Shown one piece after another: positions 1 to 9,285 of a stretch of DNA of 64,000 nt. Source of the DNA: Blastobasis lacticolella. Taxonomy: Eukaryota; Arthropoda; Insecta; Lepidoptera; Blastobasidae. Positions within the stretch are counted from its first letter, which is position 1, and every line of letters begins with the position of its first letter. The notes under the pieces were generated by a model that made no database searches, was not told the origin of the DNA, and saw only the letters and a list, made by a program, of their open reading frames with translations. The translations under genes and the position numbers were made by a program. Location of the stretch: contig LR990044.1 of NCBI GenBank assembly GCA_905147135.1, positions 9,738,122 to 9,802,121 on the forward strand. The letters are read 5' to 3'.

Positions 1-29
1 AATTTATAAACTATCCCTCCCATTTCCAG
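1..29 (+). other. 3' end of an intron with splice acceptor
   Basis: A pyrimidine-rich run (CCCTCCCATTTCC) ends in AG at 28-29, directly before the ATG at 30. This is a good acceptor, so at least one more exon lies upstream of the window. Confidence 0.7.
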
Positions 30-183
30 ATGATAGTGCGCGTCTGGTGCGAGAGCGGCGCCGGGTGGGCGCCGACCGCGGTGCCCGTCACGCCGCGCAC
101 CACCGCGGCCGACGTGCGCGACTGCTGCCGCGAGCCCGGCGAGGAGCCCTGCCTCCTGTTCAGCGTGCACCCGCTGCATGGCG
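30..183 (+). CDS. ASPP: Exon encoding first half of an ASPP-like N-terminal ubiquitin-like/RA domain
   Basis: This exon opens directly after an acceptor with ATG and runs 51 codons plus one base to the donor G|GTGAGT at 183/184 (phase 1). It is strongly GC-rich against an AT-rich background. The peptide begins MIVRVWCESG and contains VPVTP, T..DV.DCC and REPGEEPCLL. The spacing of VPVTP, DV, C, EPGE and C matches, as I recall the family, the start of ASPP1/ASPP2 (p53- and PP1-binding scaffold proteins). In vertebrate ASPP proteins this N-terminal region folds like ubiquitin. The splice phase fits the exon at 14080. The ATG could be the start codon or an internal methionine, because the 5' neighbour exon is not visible. 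Other RA-domain proteins such as the RASSF7/8 group are less similar. Family assignment is moderately sure. That this is a real exon is near certain. Confidence 0.75.
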
Positions 184-300
184 GTGAGTACGGCACTGAG
201 AACCTATGCAGACGTGTACATCTGTGTGGGATTCTTGCACCGTTTGTCTTGTTTGTCCGTTGTTTGTGTTGTTTGTGGTTTACTAATGACAGATAGCTTC

Positions 301-556
301 ATAATCACAGCCCACTACAGTCCACTTAGGGTAGAACTTTGGGCCTCTTCCACGAAAGGAGAGGTTATTGCTTTAATCTTTACGCTTGGCAGGCGGATTG
401 GAGATCGCGTGTTATAAATATAAGAATCGAAAACGCTGTTGCCCATTTTCCAGCCTAGAGAGATCTTTTGCCTCGAAAACATTAGTCGCCTTGTACGACA
501 CCCACGAGTGTAAGGGATTGGCGCTTCTACTCTGCTGGACACCACACGTCCATGCA
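301..556 (+). repeat. Dispersed repeat family B, copy 1
   Basis: Shares its whole length with copies at 8393, 32288 and 43918. Landmarks are CAGCCCA..ACAGTCCACT, a CACGAAAGG.GAGGTTATTGC block, GTGTTATAAATATAA, CCCATTTTCCAGCCTA, GCCTCGAAAACATTAGTCGC and CACCCACGAGTGTAAGGG. The last part, CTCTGCTGGACACCACACG, marks the right end. No tRNA-like head or coding frame is visible. Class unknown. Confidence 0.75.
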
Positions 557-585
557 ACAGAAGGTTATTTTACAGCCGAGTTCAT

Positions 586-775
586 TAATATGTGAGAATT
601 GCCAAGGCTTCAAATATAAATGTACATGGAAGGGTACTGAAATTACTGAAAGGCTTGCTCAGATTAATATGACAGGTGACATGTGTACATATGTTGGATT
701 GATGAATCTGCTCAGATATATAAGTACCCTTAAATGTACATTTATATTTGAGGCTTTGACAATGCTCACATATTA
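586..775. mobile_element. Palindromic MITE, possible TA target duplication
   Basis: The left arm from TAATATGTGAGAATTGCCAA and the right arm ending TTGACAATGCTCACATATTA are near-perfect inverted repeats for about 50 bp, including the shared core CAAATATAAATGTACAT. The element sits just downstream of the family-B repeat. Flanking TA on both sides fits a Tc1/mariner-type MITE, but the palindrome makes the exact ends ambiguous. Confidence 0.6.
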
Positions 776-801
776 TAGAACTCGACTGTACTAAAAGATT
801 A

Positions 802-1195
802 TCATGTTGGCGTTAATGTTCCGGTTGTGAGGGTCCGGGGTCCGCCTTGACCATGATTCAGGATTTGGTAGATAATTACAGTGGAGTGACTGCCATTTGA
901 CCTCCGTGAGCCTGATACCAGGGGAAACTGACCTGATTGTGTCATGGTTACACAATACACATTCCCTAGTTCAGGTACCAGTCCCCACAAATATGTATCC
1001 AACATGTTCTGATGACTTAATAATGTACCTAGTTTTATACCAAATTATGTATACGTTGTTGTGGAGAAATAAATGGATTATTTATTTATAAAATGTATTT
1101 AACATCGAAAAGTGTCATTGGTAGATGACGGCAGTGGGATTCGAACCCAGCTTGCGCTTACGCGGGTGATACCCTACGCACCCGAACACTAAATA
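802..1195 (-). mobile_element. SINE-A (tRNA-derived), diverged copy
   Basis: Read on the minus strand, a B-box-like GGTTCGAATCC relative sits near 1140 (seen as GGGATTCGAACCC). The body follows, and the copy ends with CGGAACATTAACGCCAACAT and an ATGATAAT tail near 802. The body portion (805-965) matches the other copies well. The part around 970-1115 is strongly diverged or partly replaced. Confidence 0.65.
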
Positions 1196-1559
1196 TTATG
1201 TTGCTAATAAAAACTGCGACAGACAATGACTTCTAGTGACAGAAGTGCTTATACGCTCTGAAGTTTTTGTTATCATTGTCATCACAGATAGTCCACTAAG
1301 GCCTCTTACTGAAGTTTCCGGTAACGTAGTCTTTTCTGTTTTCATTCTACAGAATCTCTTTTACAAGCAATAGTACTATTGCCCATAACCTATACTCTAT
1401 GGCGTTATGTCATCCTCATACACTGGGCAAAGAGTTTCTTCCCAAGCATTGAAGTGTCATTTTCCACTATTTCCCCAACCAGCACGGCTCTGTGATAAAA
1501 AGCTGATCGAAGAGAAGTAAAGGTCAAACTGTATCTGTGGTTCTACCAGCCCTAATTAG
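1196..1559. other. Unassigned intronic DNA
   Basis: No coding signal. A short stretch near 1278-1310 (ATCACAGATAGTCCACTAAG) resembles the left end of repeat family B. Nothing else was recognised. Confidence 0.5.
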
Positions 1560-1795
1560 ATGAAACATTGCTTAGATTGTACCCTGGACGCTACCAAATT
1601 ATCAAAAGCGAACCAAAATCCATTCAGTAGTTTTGTGCTTGATACGCTAACAAACAGGCAGACAGACAAAAATTCCATAAAATATTTTATGTACGTAGTT
1701 ACGTCCCAAAATCCTCTCCCGACAATTTTTTCTGAAATATCTACAATGTACAGACACGGCTGTTTTATAGTTTGATAATATTGAGAGATAGTAGG
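1560..1795 (-). repeat. Dispersed repeat family D (LINE 3'-region-like), copy 1
   Basis: This is the reverse complement of the segment at 36645-36840. Shared landmarks are ACCATGTCTGTACATTG.AGATAT, AAAAAATTGTCGG.A.AGGATT.TGGGA and GTCCAGGGTACAATCT. The wording resembles the 3' untranslated part of non-LTR elements. No ORF is visible. Confidence 0.6.
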
Positions 1796-2820
1796 GATTG
1801 TACCTGGTGCCTTCAAATCACAACTTATTCAATCTCTCGAATAAGGATTAGTAGGTATACGGACAACGAGTCAACCGAGGGACCATACAAATACAACAAG
1901 GAAACATAGACCAATCACCGCTTGACTTGACTCGCGCTATGTAAACACTGGATAAACCGCTAAACCCCAAGAAATCCGTAGGTGTGATAAACTCAAAGTA
2001 TTCAATTAGGGACCCGTTAAAGTCAGTAAATCCACAAAGAAAAGCATGTTAACGACGTAGCTATCCGGCCAGGCATGTAGCGAGTGAGGGTTCGCAAAAA
2101 GAGTTGCCACGTTAATTCGTGTTCACAGTTATACGCATTGACGTGTTCGAGGCATCTCTAACTGTGGAAGCCCTCGCTCTGGGGGAACTGTACATTTACT
2201 CGTGGATAGCGCAATATTGATAGTTTAGCCTACTTGAAGGGTCGAGCTTTGGTTGTTGTTATTGTGAATTGGTAATGTTTTGTGGGGTGCCATGTACGCT
2301 ATTGCTTATGATCGTATTAGAAAAATTTAAGTACTTATCGATATATATAGTTTCTTTATTAGATGTTAGTTGATACATTGCGATTGTAAACAATTGAAAT
2401 ATATAAGACTTATGTATTTTAATGCTTATGTATAAAAAGATAAGTAGCGGGTAAATAATGTGCATCGACTAGTTCAGTTTCGTAGTCATTGTCTTGCGTG
2501 TGAGACGAATCCGTCACTAGCCGATGTACATAATTTACCATATACTACTGTACTTATTTATTACGCTGGCTGGAATCAAAGATCTTGGCCTCCGACAAAG
2601 GCGCCACTCATGCCGACCTACGATCGGACAGGTCCTCTAGCACTTCGTGCAACGAGATGTCCAATGAGGAAAGAAAAAAAGCCTTTGGCTTATTATCAAA
2701 TAATACCTACGTGTAAATGCGTATATTTTTGATAAATAAAATGGCCGATGAATGTGGCCAAAAAGGATGGTGGCCATACGAACTAGAACTCCTTAGAGTT
2801 ATGATTCATAATGCTTCTCT
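1796..2820. other. Unassigned intronic DNA
   Basis: AT-rich. Short open frames here have no recognisable motif or codon bias. Nothing identified. Confidence 0.5.
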
Positions 2821-3016
2821 GGTATACCTCTTATTTACCTAACCGATACGAAAGGTCGGATAACCCCGACCAAGTTATTTTCTAAACTACAAAACCGATT
2901 TTAATGAAACTAAGAGAGAGAAAGCTAAGAACCATCTCGATTAAACTGGCTTTCAAATGGAAAAAAACCGCATCCAAATCGGACCATCCGTTCAGGAGCT
3001 ACGATGCTACAGACAG

Positions 3017-3072
<56 letters not shown>

Positions 3073-3160
3073 ACACATACACACAAGTAAAACTTATAAC
3101 ACCCCTCTTTTTTCATCGCTTTTTCTGGTAGCACTAATGACCAAACAATAGCAAAAATGA
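2821..3160 (-). repeat. Dispersed repeat family C (LINE 3'-region-like) containing a CA microsatellite
   Basis: The reverse complement matches the plus-strand segment at 9066-9285. Shared landmarks are AAAAGAGGGGTG.TATAAG, GGCATCGTAG.TCC.GAA.GGATG, a GGTTCTTA block, TTTAGAAAAT, and CTTGGTCGG.GTTATCCGA.. The CA repeat lies at the matching position of the TGTGTATCTGTCTGTGGCAT segment, so it probably expanded from within the element. Confidence 0.65.
3018..3087. repeat. (CA)n microsatellite
   Basis: About 70 bp of nearly pure AC dinucleotide repeat with a few T interruptions near its right end. Open frames across it (His-Thr or Cys-Val runs) are artefacts. Confidence 0.95.
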
Positions 3161-3257
3161 AAAAACCAAACGCTGCGATCTCTAACTCGTCTGCCAAGCG
3201 TGGAGATTATGGCAATGCCCTCCGCTAGCGTGGTGGAGGCTCAAATGCAGTATTGCA

Positions 3258-3475
3258 CTCAGCACATCAGGTCATCATCACAGTCCATAACAGTCCACTG
3301 CAGGACTTAGGGCCTGTCCCATGAAAGGGGAGGCTATTGCCATATTCTCCACGTTATGGCGGTCGCTCCACTGTAATAGTCTGATCTGCCAAATCCTGGA
3401 TCATGGTCGAGGCGCCTCGGCCCTCGTGCGCGAGAGCACAACCGGGACATTAACGCCAAGATGATTATTATTAAT
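3258..3475 (+). repeat. Chimeric repeat: family-B left part fused to SINE-A 3' body
   Basis: 3273-3353 is the left third of family B (CATCACAG.CCATAACAGTCC through the GGGGAGGCTATTGCC block and TCTCCACG). From about 3357 it becomes the SINE-A body (GGTCGCTCCACTGTAAT, CTGATCTGCCAAATCCTGGA, CATTAACGCCAAGATGATTA), with the (GAT)-like tail ending near 3475. The switch is within a few bases. Confidence 0.7.
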
Positions 3476-3542
3476 ACAGATCCCGGCAAACTTCTTGAGT
3501 AAAGGTTTTACAGTTTGGCGAATTATACAAATAAATACCTAT

Positions 3543-3795
3543 GTAGAGCTCGTCTAATCTAAAATGACGCGCCCCACTATCGCATTAACGCACACAAGCA
3601 AGTTTAAAATATGGACGCAATACATATACAAATGCCGTTGTAATTTGTCATTCAGTTGCCGGTGAAATTCAAACGTAGGAGCACTCGTCGTTCATTGGCT
3701 CCCACACAGATGATGATTATCAATATTTTCACTCACACATCGAAATCAACTAACTAAGTAGTGGGGCACGTCATTTTGGACTAGACGAGCTCTAC
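3543..3795. mobile_element. 253-bp MITE, copy 1
   Basis: Terminal inverted repeats of about 35 bp start GTAGAGCTCGTCTA.TC.AA and continue AATGACGCGCCCCAC with few mismatches. A second copy of exactly the same length lies at 40843-41095 in the opposite orientation. The interior is non-coding and not palindromic. I could not see a convincing target duplication, so the superfamily is open. Confidence 0.75.
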
Positions 3796-4501
3796 CACAT
3801 TTATGATAAATAAAAAAATAAAATAAAATAAAAGGCGTATATAGGAGCGACTTTATATACCATCAAAATGCTTATCCCTACGTCAAAAATATTCAAGAAG
3901 TTTTCCAGAAACGTTAGATACTAACTGATCATGCGCATTACTAACACTTAACTCATATAAGCTCGTTACGATCGAGGTGATTCCGAGCACAGTTATGCAT
4001 ACATCAAAGTCACATCCAGTTAGTGAAATACGATCTTGCAGCAGTGCTCGTGAGCGATAGCACTGACAATCATCGATTCACCACGGCTTGACAAAGTGCC
4101 CTAACGGTTGGTAATACGCGAAAGTGGACACTCCTTGCTGTGAGAGATCGTGACGTTTATGCCTCTATGAATTTGCCTGACGATCGAATCGGGTCCGGGA
4201 TTTATGTCGGCTGTAGTATGAGTGTGTTAATGTTATTGCGGGTTCAATTATGTTGGAGAAAGTGGATCAAGCTGGAGAAATAACACTGGAACCGTATATT
4301 TAGGGTTCCGTTCGGATTAAGAGACAATTTTTGATAATCCAGTGGGGGGAAAGTATCGTATAATAAGGGGCGAGAACTGAAATTAATTACCTTTACCTAC
4401 AGTAAAGTAACGTACCTCAAACGTGACCCTTAATAGAAATGAAATATATCTACAGATAAGTCTTTGGTATCTGGGAGCACAATATTATGGTGACTTAGGC
4501 A
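3796..4501. other. Unassigned intronic DNA
   Basis: Begins with an A-rich stretch (3811-3833). Nothing else recognised. Confidence 0.5.
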
Positions 4502-4590
4502 TTGCCACACACAAAGCTCGGCGCGAGCGCGGCGCGATAGTTTCTAGGCAACCATCGCACCGCGCTCGCGCCGAGCTTTGTGTGTGGCAA
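4502..4590. repeat. Long GC-rich perfect-like hairpin (foldback)
   Basis: Arms 4502-4538 and 4554-4590 are inverted repeats of 37 bp with a single mismatch, separated by a 15-base loop (AGTTTCTAGGCAACC). The arms begin TTGCCACACACAAAGCTCGG and are rich in CpG, in sharp contrast to the flanks. No target duplication is obvious. It may be a tiny foldback MITE or a structured RNA or regulatory element. Confidence 0.85.
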
Positions 4591-6080
4591 GGCCTTTTCA
4601 TACTTTTCTTTTTGATGACTATAATATGGCTGAAAAGTGAAACTGCCAAGACAATGTGAGACAGACCAGTTTTGTTTACTTATAGAACCCACACAAGAAA
4701 AAATGTAAGTAGGTACAATTGCTACGAAAAATCGAGGTTTGAGTAACTAATAAAAAAAAATTTTTTTTGCCTAGTTGTGGACGGGCAGACCAACGTTTTG
4801 TGGGTCTCCTAAACGTTTACTATCGCTACAAAGTGGAATTTTTCTTGAACTCGATGACGTAGGATAACCTATCTGTGTACTTACAATACCGATGTATCGA
4901 ACGCTGTATGCATTCGAGCACAGAGCACTATAAAGCCAGTGCGGTCCGCAAAAACAACGGTCGTAATTGCCAACCGATCGGACGTTCGTGGGAGAGTTAT
5001 GTCCAAAATGTCATTTTCGCTCTTACGAGTGCCAGGGGCGGATTCAGGGGTAGACAGGGGGATGTTCATGGGGGCTTTTCCTTGTCGATGGTCTGTTAAG
5101 TGTAAGTATTATTAAACTTGGTGTTTTATACGTCTGCTAAGTGCTTTTCATCCTGAAAAATTTAAGCTGTCATTATTCAGGCCAGACCAGAGATATGAGG
5201 GTTTGAAAATTTGACATAAAGCTTTGAGGAAAGGTAGGTAGGTTCCCACTGCTTTTATCTGCACTTACGGGGTCTCGGAGTTTAAAAAGTAAAGAATAAA
5301 ATATTTAAAACTAATAAAATATTAATAAAAACATCAAACTGACCCATAAATTACATTACGTGGGTAATAAGTCAAATAATGCACTGTGCCAAAACATTGT
5401 CATTAGCTCATCGCAATATCTAAACAATATTTCGTTGTAATATGACGAAGTTATAGGACGTGATGGCCTGGCATCGGTAGCGGACATAATATAACTCCTT
5501 CAAATTTATGCTACCGCTTCACACCACATTTACAGCCCACAAGTAGTTCACTTAAGCCTCCTTAGAGCAGTTTACTCGTACAAACGTAATATTTAGCGAA
5601 GTGACCAAGTGATTAACGAAGTATGTTGTTCTTGCGCCAAAGACTGATAAAAACGTAGGCTATGTTGATCACAGGTTATTAAGGTTAAGGCACAGGTTAT
5701 GTCAGCTAGGAGCGGTGTGCGCTGTGTGCTCAATAATTTATTATTATTTAACAAAAGTATAATAACTACATACGTTATGTAAACCTATATAACGTTATGT
5801 ATGTAGGTAGTATGTATATATAGTCCACAACTGCAGCCGACCCTGCACCTTTTTAAAGTCGTCGTAACCTTAAACTGCCTACGACGGATTTTACAAGACG
5901 TTGTAATTAAAACAATTAAAGATACGCCTTATTTACGACTGTTATTATTTTAATAACAGTGCGTAATGTAAAAATCGTCATTAAAGATGCCTGATAAGAA
6001 ATCAACGGCCTTTTGTGGATCGCATTAAAATTAAGCGCATAAAAACAACTTTCGTTTTATAGGTTCTTATTGGAAAATTT
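4591..6080. other. Unassigned intronic DNA
   Basis: Contains a poly-A/poly-T junction (about 4752-4769), a small family-B-like scrap at 5528-5575 (ACAGCCCACAAGTAGTTCAC) and a loose palindrome around 5767-5812 built on ACGTTATG. No gene signal. Confidence 0.5.
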
Positions 6081-6440
6081 GTAGGGAGCGTCGGTTTCAA
6101 CTCGTAATTCCGTATCGTAAGCCAGAAGTACCGACTTCGATCCCGAGCCATGTACTAATGACCTTTTTTGAGTTATGTACATTAATTTTGAACACGAACC
6201 GATGCTCTTACGCTCAGGGAAAAGATCGTGATGAAACCTGCACATTCAGGCTACTGAATGTGTAGGTAAGTGTGTAACCATGATCTAATTTGGTCAGTTT
6301 TCCCCGGTAAAAGGGTCACGGAGGTCAGATGGCAGTCGCTTCATCGTAATTAGCTGATCTGCCGAATCCTGATCATGGTCAAAACGGCCCCGGGCCGACG
6401 CGTGCGAGAGCACAACCGAGATGTTGACGCCAACATGACT
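6081..6440 (+). mobile_element. SINE-A, nearly full length with degraded head
   Basis: Starts AGGGAGCGTCGG as in the copy at 16460, but the promoter boxes are decayed (TTCGATCC is the B-box remnant). The body is well kept: GAGTTATGTACA, CCGATGCTCTTACG, GATGAAACCTGCA.ATTCAG, GGTCACGGAGGTCAGATGGC, GATCATGGTCAA and GACGCCAACATGA. It is unlikely to be transcriptionally competent. Confidence 0.75.
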
Positions 6441-6780
6441 ATTATTGTTATATTGGAAAATTGACATGTTGGAGCCCATTCTATTTGGATTATTTGTTGT
6501 AATAGACGGAAGATTCTTTCAAGCAATAAGTTCTCAAATGAAAAATATTCTTTCATAACAAGCTTTTATCGCGCGGTATTGTAGCTACTAATCAAGACCA
6601 ATCCAAAGAGCCCAAACACACCGAACAGAGACGCGCCGTACAAATTGTCGACGATCCCATACAAACAAGCAAGTTATAACCACTGGCTAACCGAAGGGAC
6701 TTTGGCTCCCTGGGCTTCGATTCTGGTACGAAAATCGTCTCAGTTGGAGTAACATTACAATTGCATCGCATGTCAAACGT
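6441..6780. other. Unassigned intronic DNA
   Basis: No recognised repeat or coding signal. Confidence 0.45.
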
Positions 6781-6866
6781 GTGATTGTTATTCAAATGAC
6801 AGATATCGAGTTGCAACTCTCATGTGATTGTTAAACAAATGATAGATGTTGAGTTGCAACTTTCAT
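6781..6866. repeat. Two tandem 43-bp units
   Basis: Unit 1 (6781-6823) and unit 2 (6824-6866) share GTGATTGTTA, CAAATGA.AGAT and GAGTTGCAACT.TCAT, with a handful of substitutions. Confidence 0.8.
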
Positions 6867-7050
6867 GAGTTCGAACTTTTCCACAATTCATTTTCTGGTA
6901 ATTTAGTTGCATTATGGTTTTATATGGCTGTTGGTACTCCAATAAATAACTAAATAAATAAATAACTAAGTTTCATCTTTCTTAGTTGTCAAACTGCCTT
7001 CAATTCTGTCAACGAAAACGTGTCAAAGGTCCAACAATGATTTAACTGGG

Positions 7051-7543
7051 ATGATGCTGGGACTGACTCGATACCTCGACGTTGTTATAGTAACATCACA
7101 GTTACATTGCAACATAATAACAACTGCATTGCACACCAGAATCGGTACCCTGTGTGTGTTCTATCGGCTGTACAATGGGGAGTGTTCCGAGGAACTTTTT
7201 CGATCTGGTGCCCACAGCACAATTCCGCCATCGCACCACCCGCCGAGGGCTGTGTACTCATCCCCACTACGTTGATCCTCTGTTGGTCACCACGCGAAGG
7301 TTTGAAAGAACGTTTCTCGCTCGTACGATTCGGATGTGGAATGAGCTCCCAGCCACAGTGTTTCCTTTGGACTATAACATGGGATCGTTCAAGAGGTATA
7401 TTAGAGGTCTCTTCAGAGGCGGGCAACGCTTTGGCGACTACCCTGGTGTAGCGGTGAACACTTTCCATCAGGTGGCCCGTTTGCCTGTTTGTCTGCCGTA
7501 TAATACAAAGAAAAACACGGGGTTGTCTTACGGCGTTCATTAG
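7051..7543 (+). pseudogene. C-terminal remnant of a non-LTR retrotransposon pol protein, frameshifted
   Basis: The first reading frame gives LCVFYRLYNGECSEELF, ending near 7205. A second frame continues DLVPTAQFRHRTTRRG, then RMWNELPATVFP at about 7335-7370 and FKRYIRGLFRGGQR to about 7430. The order CVFYR-ECSEELF, RHRT, (L/M)WNELP..VFP and FK.....L.GRQR is typical of the C-terminal end of LINE reverse transcriptases common in Lepidoptera. The overlap of frames around the TTTTT at 7196-7200 marks a one-base frameshift. No RT catalytic motif is present, so this is a 5'-truncated dead copy. A related fragment of the same tail lies at 31990-32165. The exact clade cannot be fixed from this part alone. 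Confidence 0.75.
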
Positions 7544-7760
7544 TTAATATGACCACCTTCCAACTCCATCATCAGACCAGCTCCATGGTACTATTTTAAT
7601 GCATTGTCATCCAAGTTACTTAGGTAGGTATACCAAATTTCAGCTCAATCGGATACCAACAAATGGTCGAGAAATGCTCTGCAAATGACAGACAACTTAC
7701 AAACATACCTACATATATACATACGAACAGATGAAAGCTCGTAAAAACTAAGATGAAACT
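7544..7760 (+). repeat. LINE 3' untranslated-like sequence
   Basis: Contains CCAAATTTCAGCTCAATCGG followed by ACAAACATACCTACATATAT, a wording typical of 3' tails of lepidopteran LINEs. It directly follows the pol remnant, but may be a separate insertion. Confidence 0.5.
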
Positions 7761-8390
7761 TCATACTGACAGTGAAGATGTAGACCACAAGACCGATATT
7801 AGTCTAGTTCATTAGGGCAGTAGAGGCCTTCCGGCTCGTAACGAGTATCACGATATTAAGTACACAAACAAGACCATAGTAAAATTACTTTTTATGGAAG
7901 ACTAATAAGCACGTAGGCACAAACAGGATGTTGCACCGTCAGTGAAAGTATTGATAATAATCGCAGAGCTTGCAATCCTGATCGGGACATGGTCGCACTC
8001 ATAAATATGTATGGCATTTACACATGGTGGCCATACACAGGATGGCGGTGTGAGGGTCACTCCATTATGCGTAGATGGCCAAAAAACGGGTTTTAGGGGC
8101 CGCATGCGTTTTATTAATTTTGCTGTTATTATGTAGGTATGTTTATATAGATATACTTATCCTAGCTACAGTGTTCCTTTTTTACTACTTTAAAAATTTA
8201 GCTTGTATCCTACACCTACTTACGGTATAAATATTAGCTGTGCATGATTGTTGGGTGAACCCAGCTGTAAGAGGTATATTTAAAGGTACTTAATTCATAA
8301 TCTTTTTAAAGTCAAGTAGAAACAATACCAACAACGGTACTCGCATAGACGGCGTTGTTGCGTGTATGACTCGACGAAATTTTTGAATCA
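7761..8390. other. Unassigned intronic DNA
   Basis: Nothing recognised apart from simple AT-rich runs. Confidence 0.45.
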
Positions 8391-8640
8391 TCATCGGAGC
8401 CCATAACAGACCACTGCAGGACATAGTCTCCCACGAAAGGGGAGGTTATTGCCATAATATTCACGCTTGGCAGGCAGGTCGGAGATCGCAGTGCTATAAA
8501 TATAACAATGGTAAACGTTGCTGCCCATTTTCCAACCTACGGAGTCTCTAGACCTTTTGCCTCGATAACATTTGTGTCCTTGTACGACACCCACGGGTGT
8601 AAGTTGGTGCTATTCTACTCTGCTGGACACCACACGGCCT
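8391..8640 (+). repeat. Dispersed repeat family B, copy 2
   Basis: Matches the other full copies from CATAACAGACCACTGCAGGA through CACGAAAGGGGAGGTTATTG, GTGCTATAAATATAAC and CCTTGTACGACACCCACG to CTCTGCTGGACACCACACGG. Same orientation as the other three full copies. Confidence 0.75.
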
Positions 8641-8850
8641 TTTTTGAATCGCTAGCCTCGAATCGAACGGTTTTCAATTTCAACATTAAAAATTAGATAT
8701 TCTGATGCATGATGCTACTTTTCCCTTTTTTTGAACGGTACTCTTTGGTTTGCCCATGTGCTTTAAAAATATTGAATTTTTCATGCCGAAAATCCACAGA
8801 AGAAAATTATAATTGTAAACAGTGCGAATCGATGCAAGCGATTCAAAAAT
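8640..8850. mobile_element. MITE with TTTTTGAATCGC termini
   Basis: The left end TTTTTGAATCGCTAGCCTCG and the reverse complement of the right end (TTTTTGAATCGCTTGCATCG) match over roughly 40 bp with several mismatches. It abuts the 3' end of the family-B copy. It has no coding capacity, and no clear target duplication was seen. Confidence 0.6.
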
Positions 8851-9065
8851 AGAGCCCCAAAACCACAATCTCCTCAATACGAGATTAAATGGTGTCCAAA
8901 ATTAACCTTGCGAATTTCCTGATTGATTGAATCTGGACCGGTATTTCTTGTGACACAAGATATTGTCGAGTCTCATTGTAGCGACTACGGGTTGATTTTG
9001 TACGTTGACCTTGTAGCGATTCAGTCATTCTGCTTTGTAGGTATAGGTACTTACTTACAAAATTT

Positions 9066-9285
9066 TTAAACCCTGCCAAAAAGAGGGGTGCTATAAGTTT
9101 GTATATGTGTATCTGTCTGTGGCATCGTAGTTCCCGAAGGGATGGAGCGATTTGAAAGCCAGTTAAACGAAATGGTTCTTATCTTTGTTTAATTAAAATC
9201 GATCCAGTGGTTTAGAAAATATTACAATATATGTAAACTTGGTCGGAGGTTATCCGATTTTATCGGTCTGTTAGGTTATTAATAT
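9066..9285 (+). repeat. Dispersed repeat family C, copy 2
   Basis: Opposite orientation to the copy at 2821. Landmarks are CCAAAAAGAGGGGTGCTATA, TGTCTGTGGCATCGTAG, AAAATCGATCCAGTGG and CTTGGTCGGAGGTTATCCGA. Here the TG stretch is short and not expanded. Confidence 0.65.

Noticed and set aside
2904..3197. Open frames with His-Thr or Cys-Val runs
   Set aside because: Produced by the CA microsatellite inside a repeat.
4423..4692. Open frames over the GC-rich hairpin
   Set aside because: Both strands are open only because of the inverted repeat.
7085..7540. 151-aa minus-strand open frame
   Set aside because: Antisense of the LINE pol remnant, whose sense strand has recognisable motifs.
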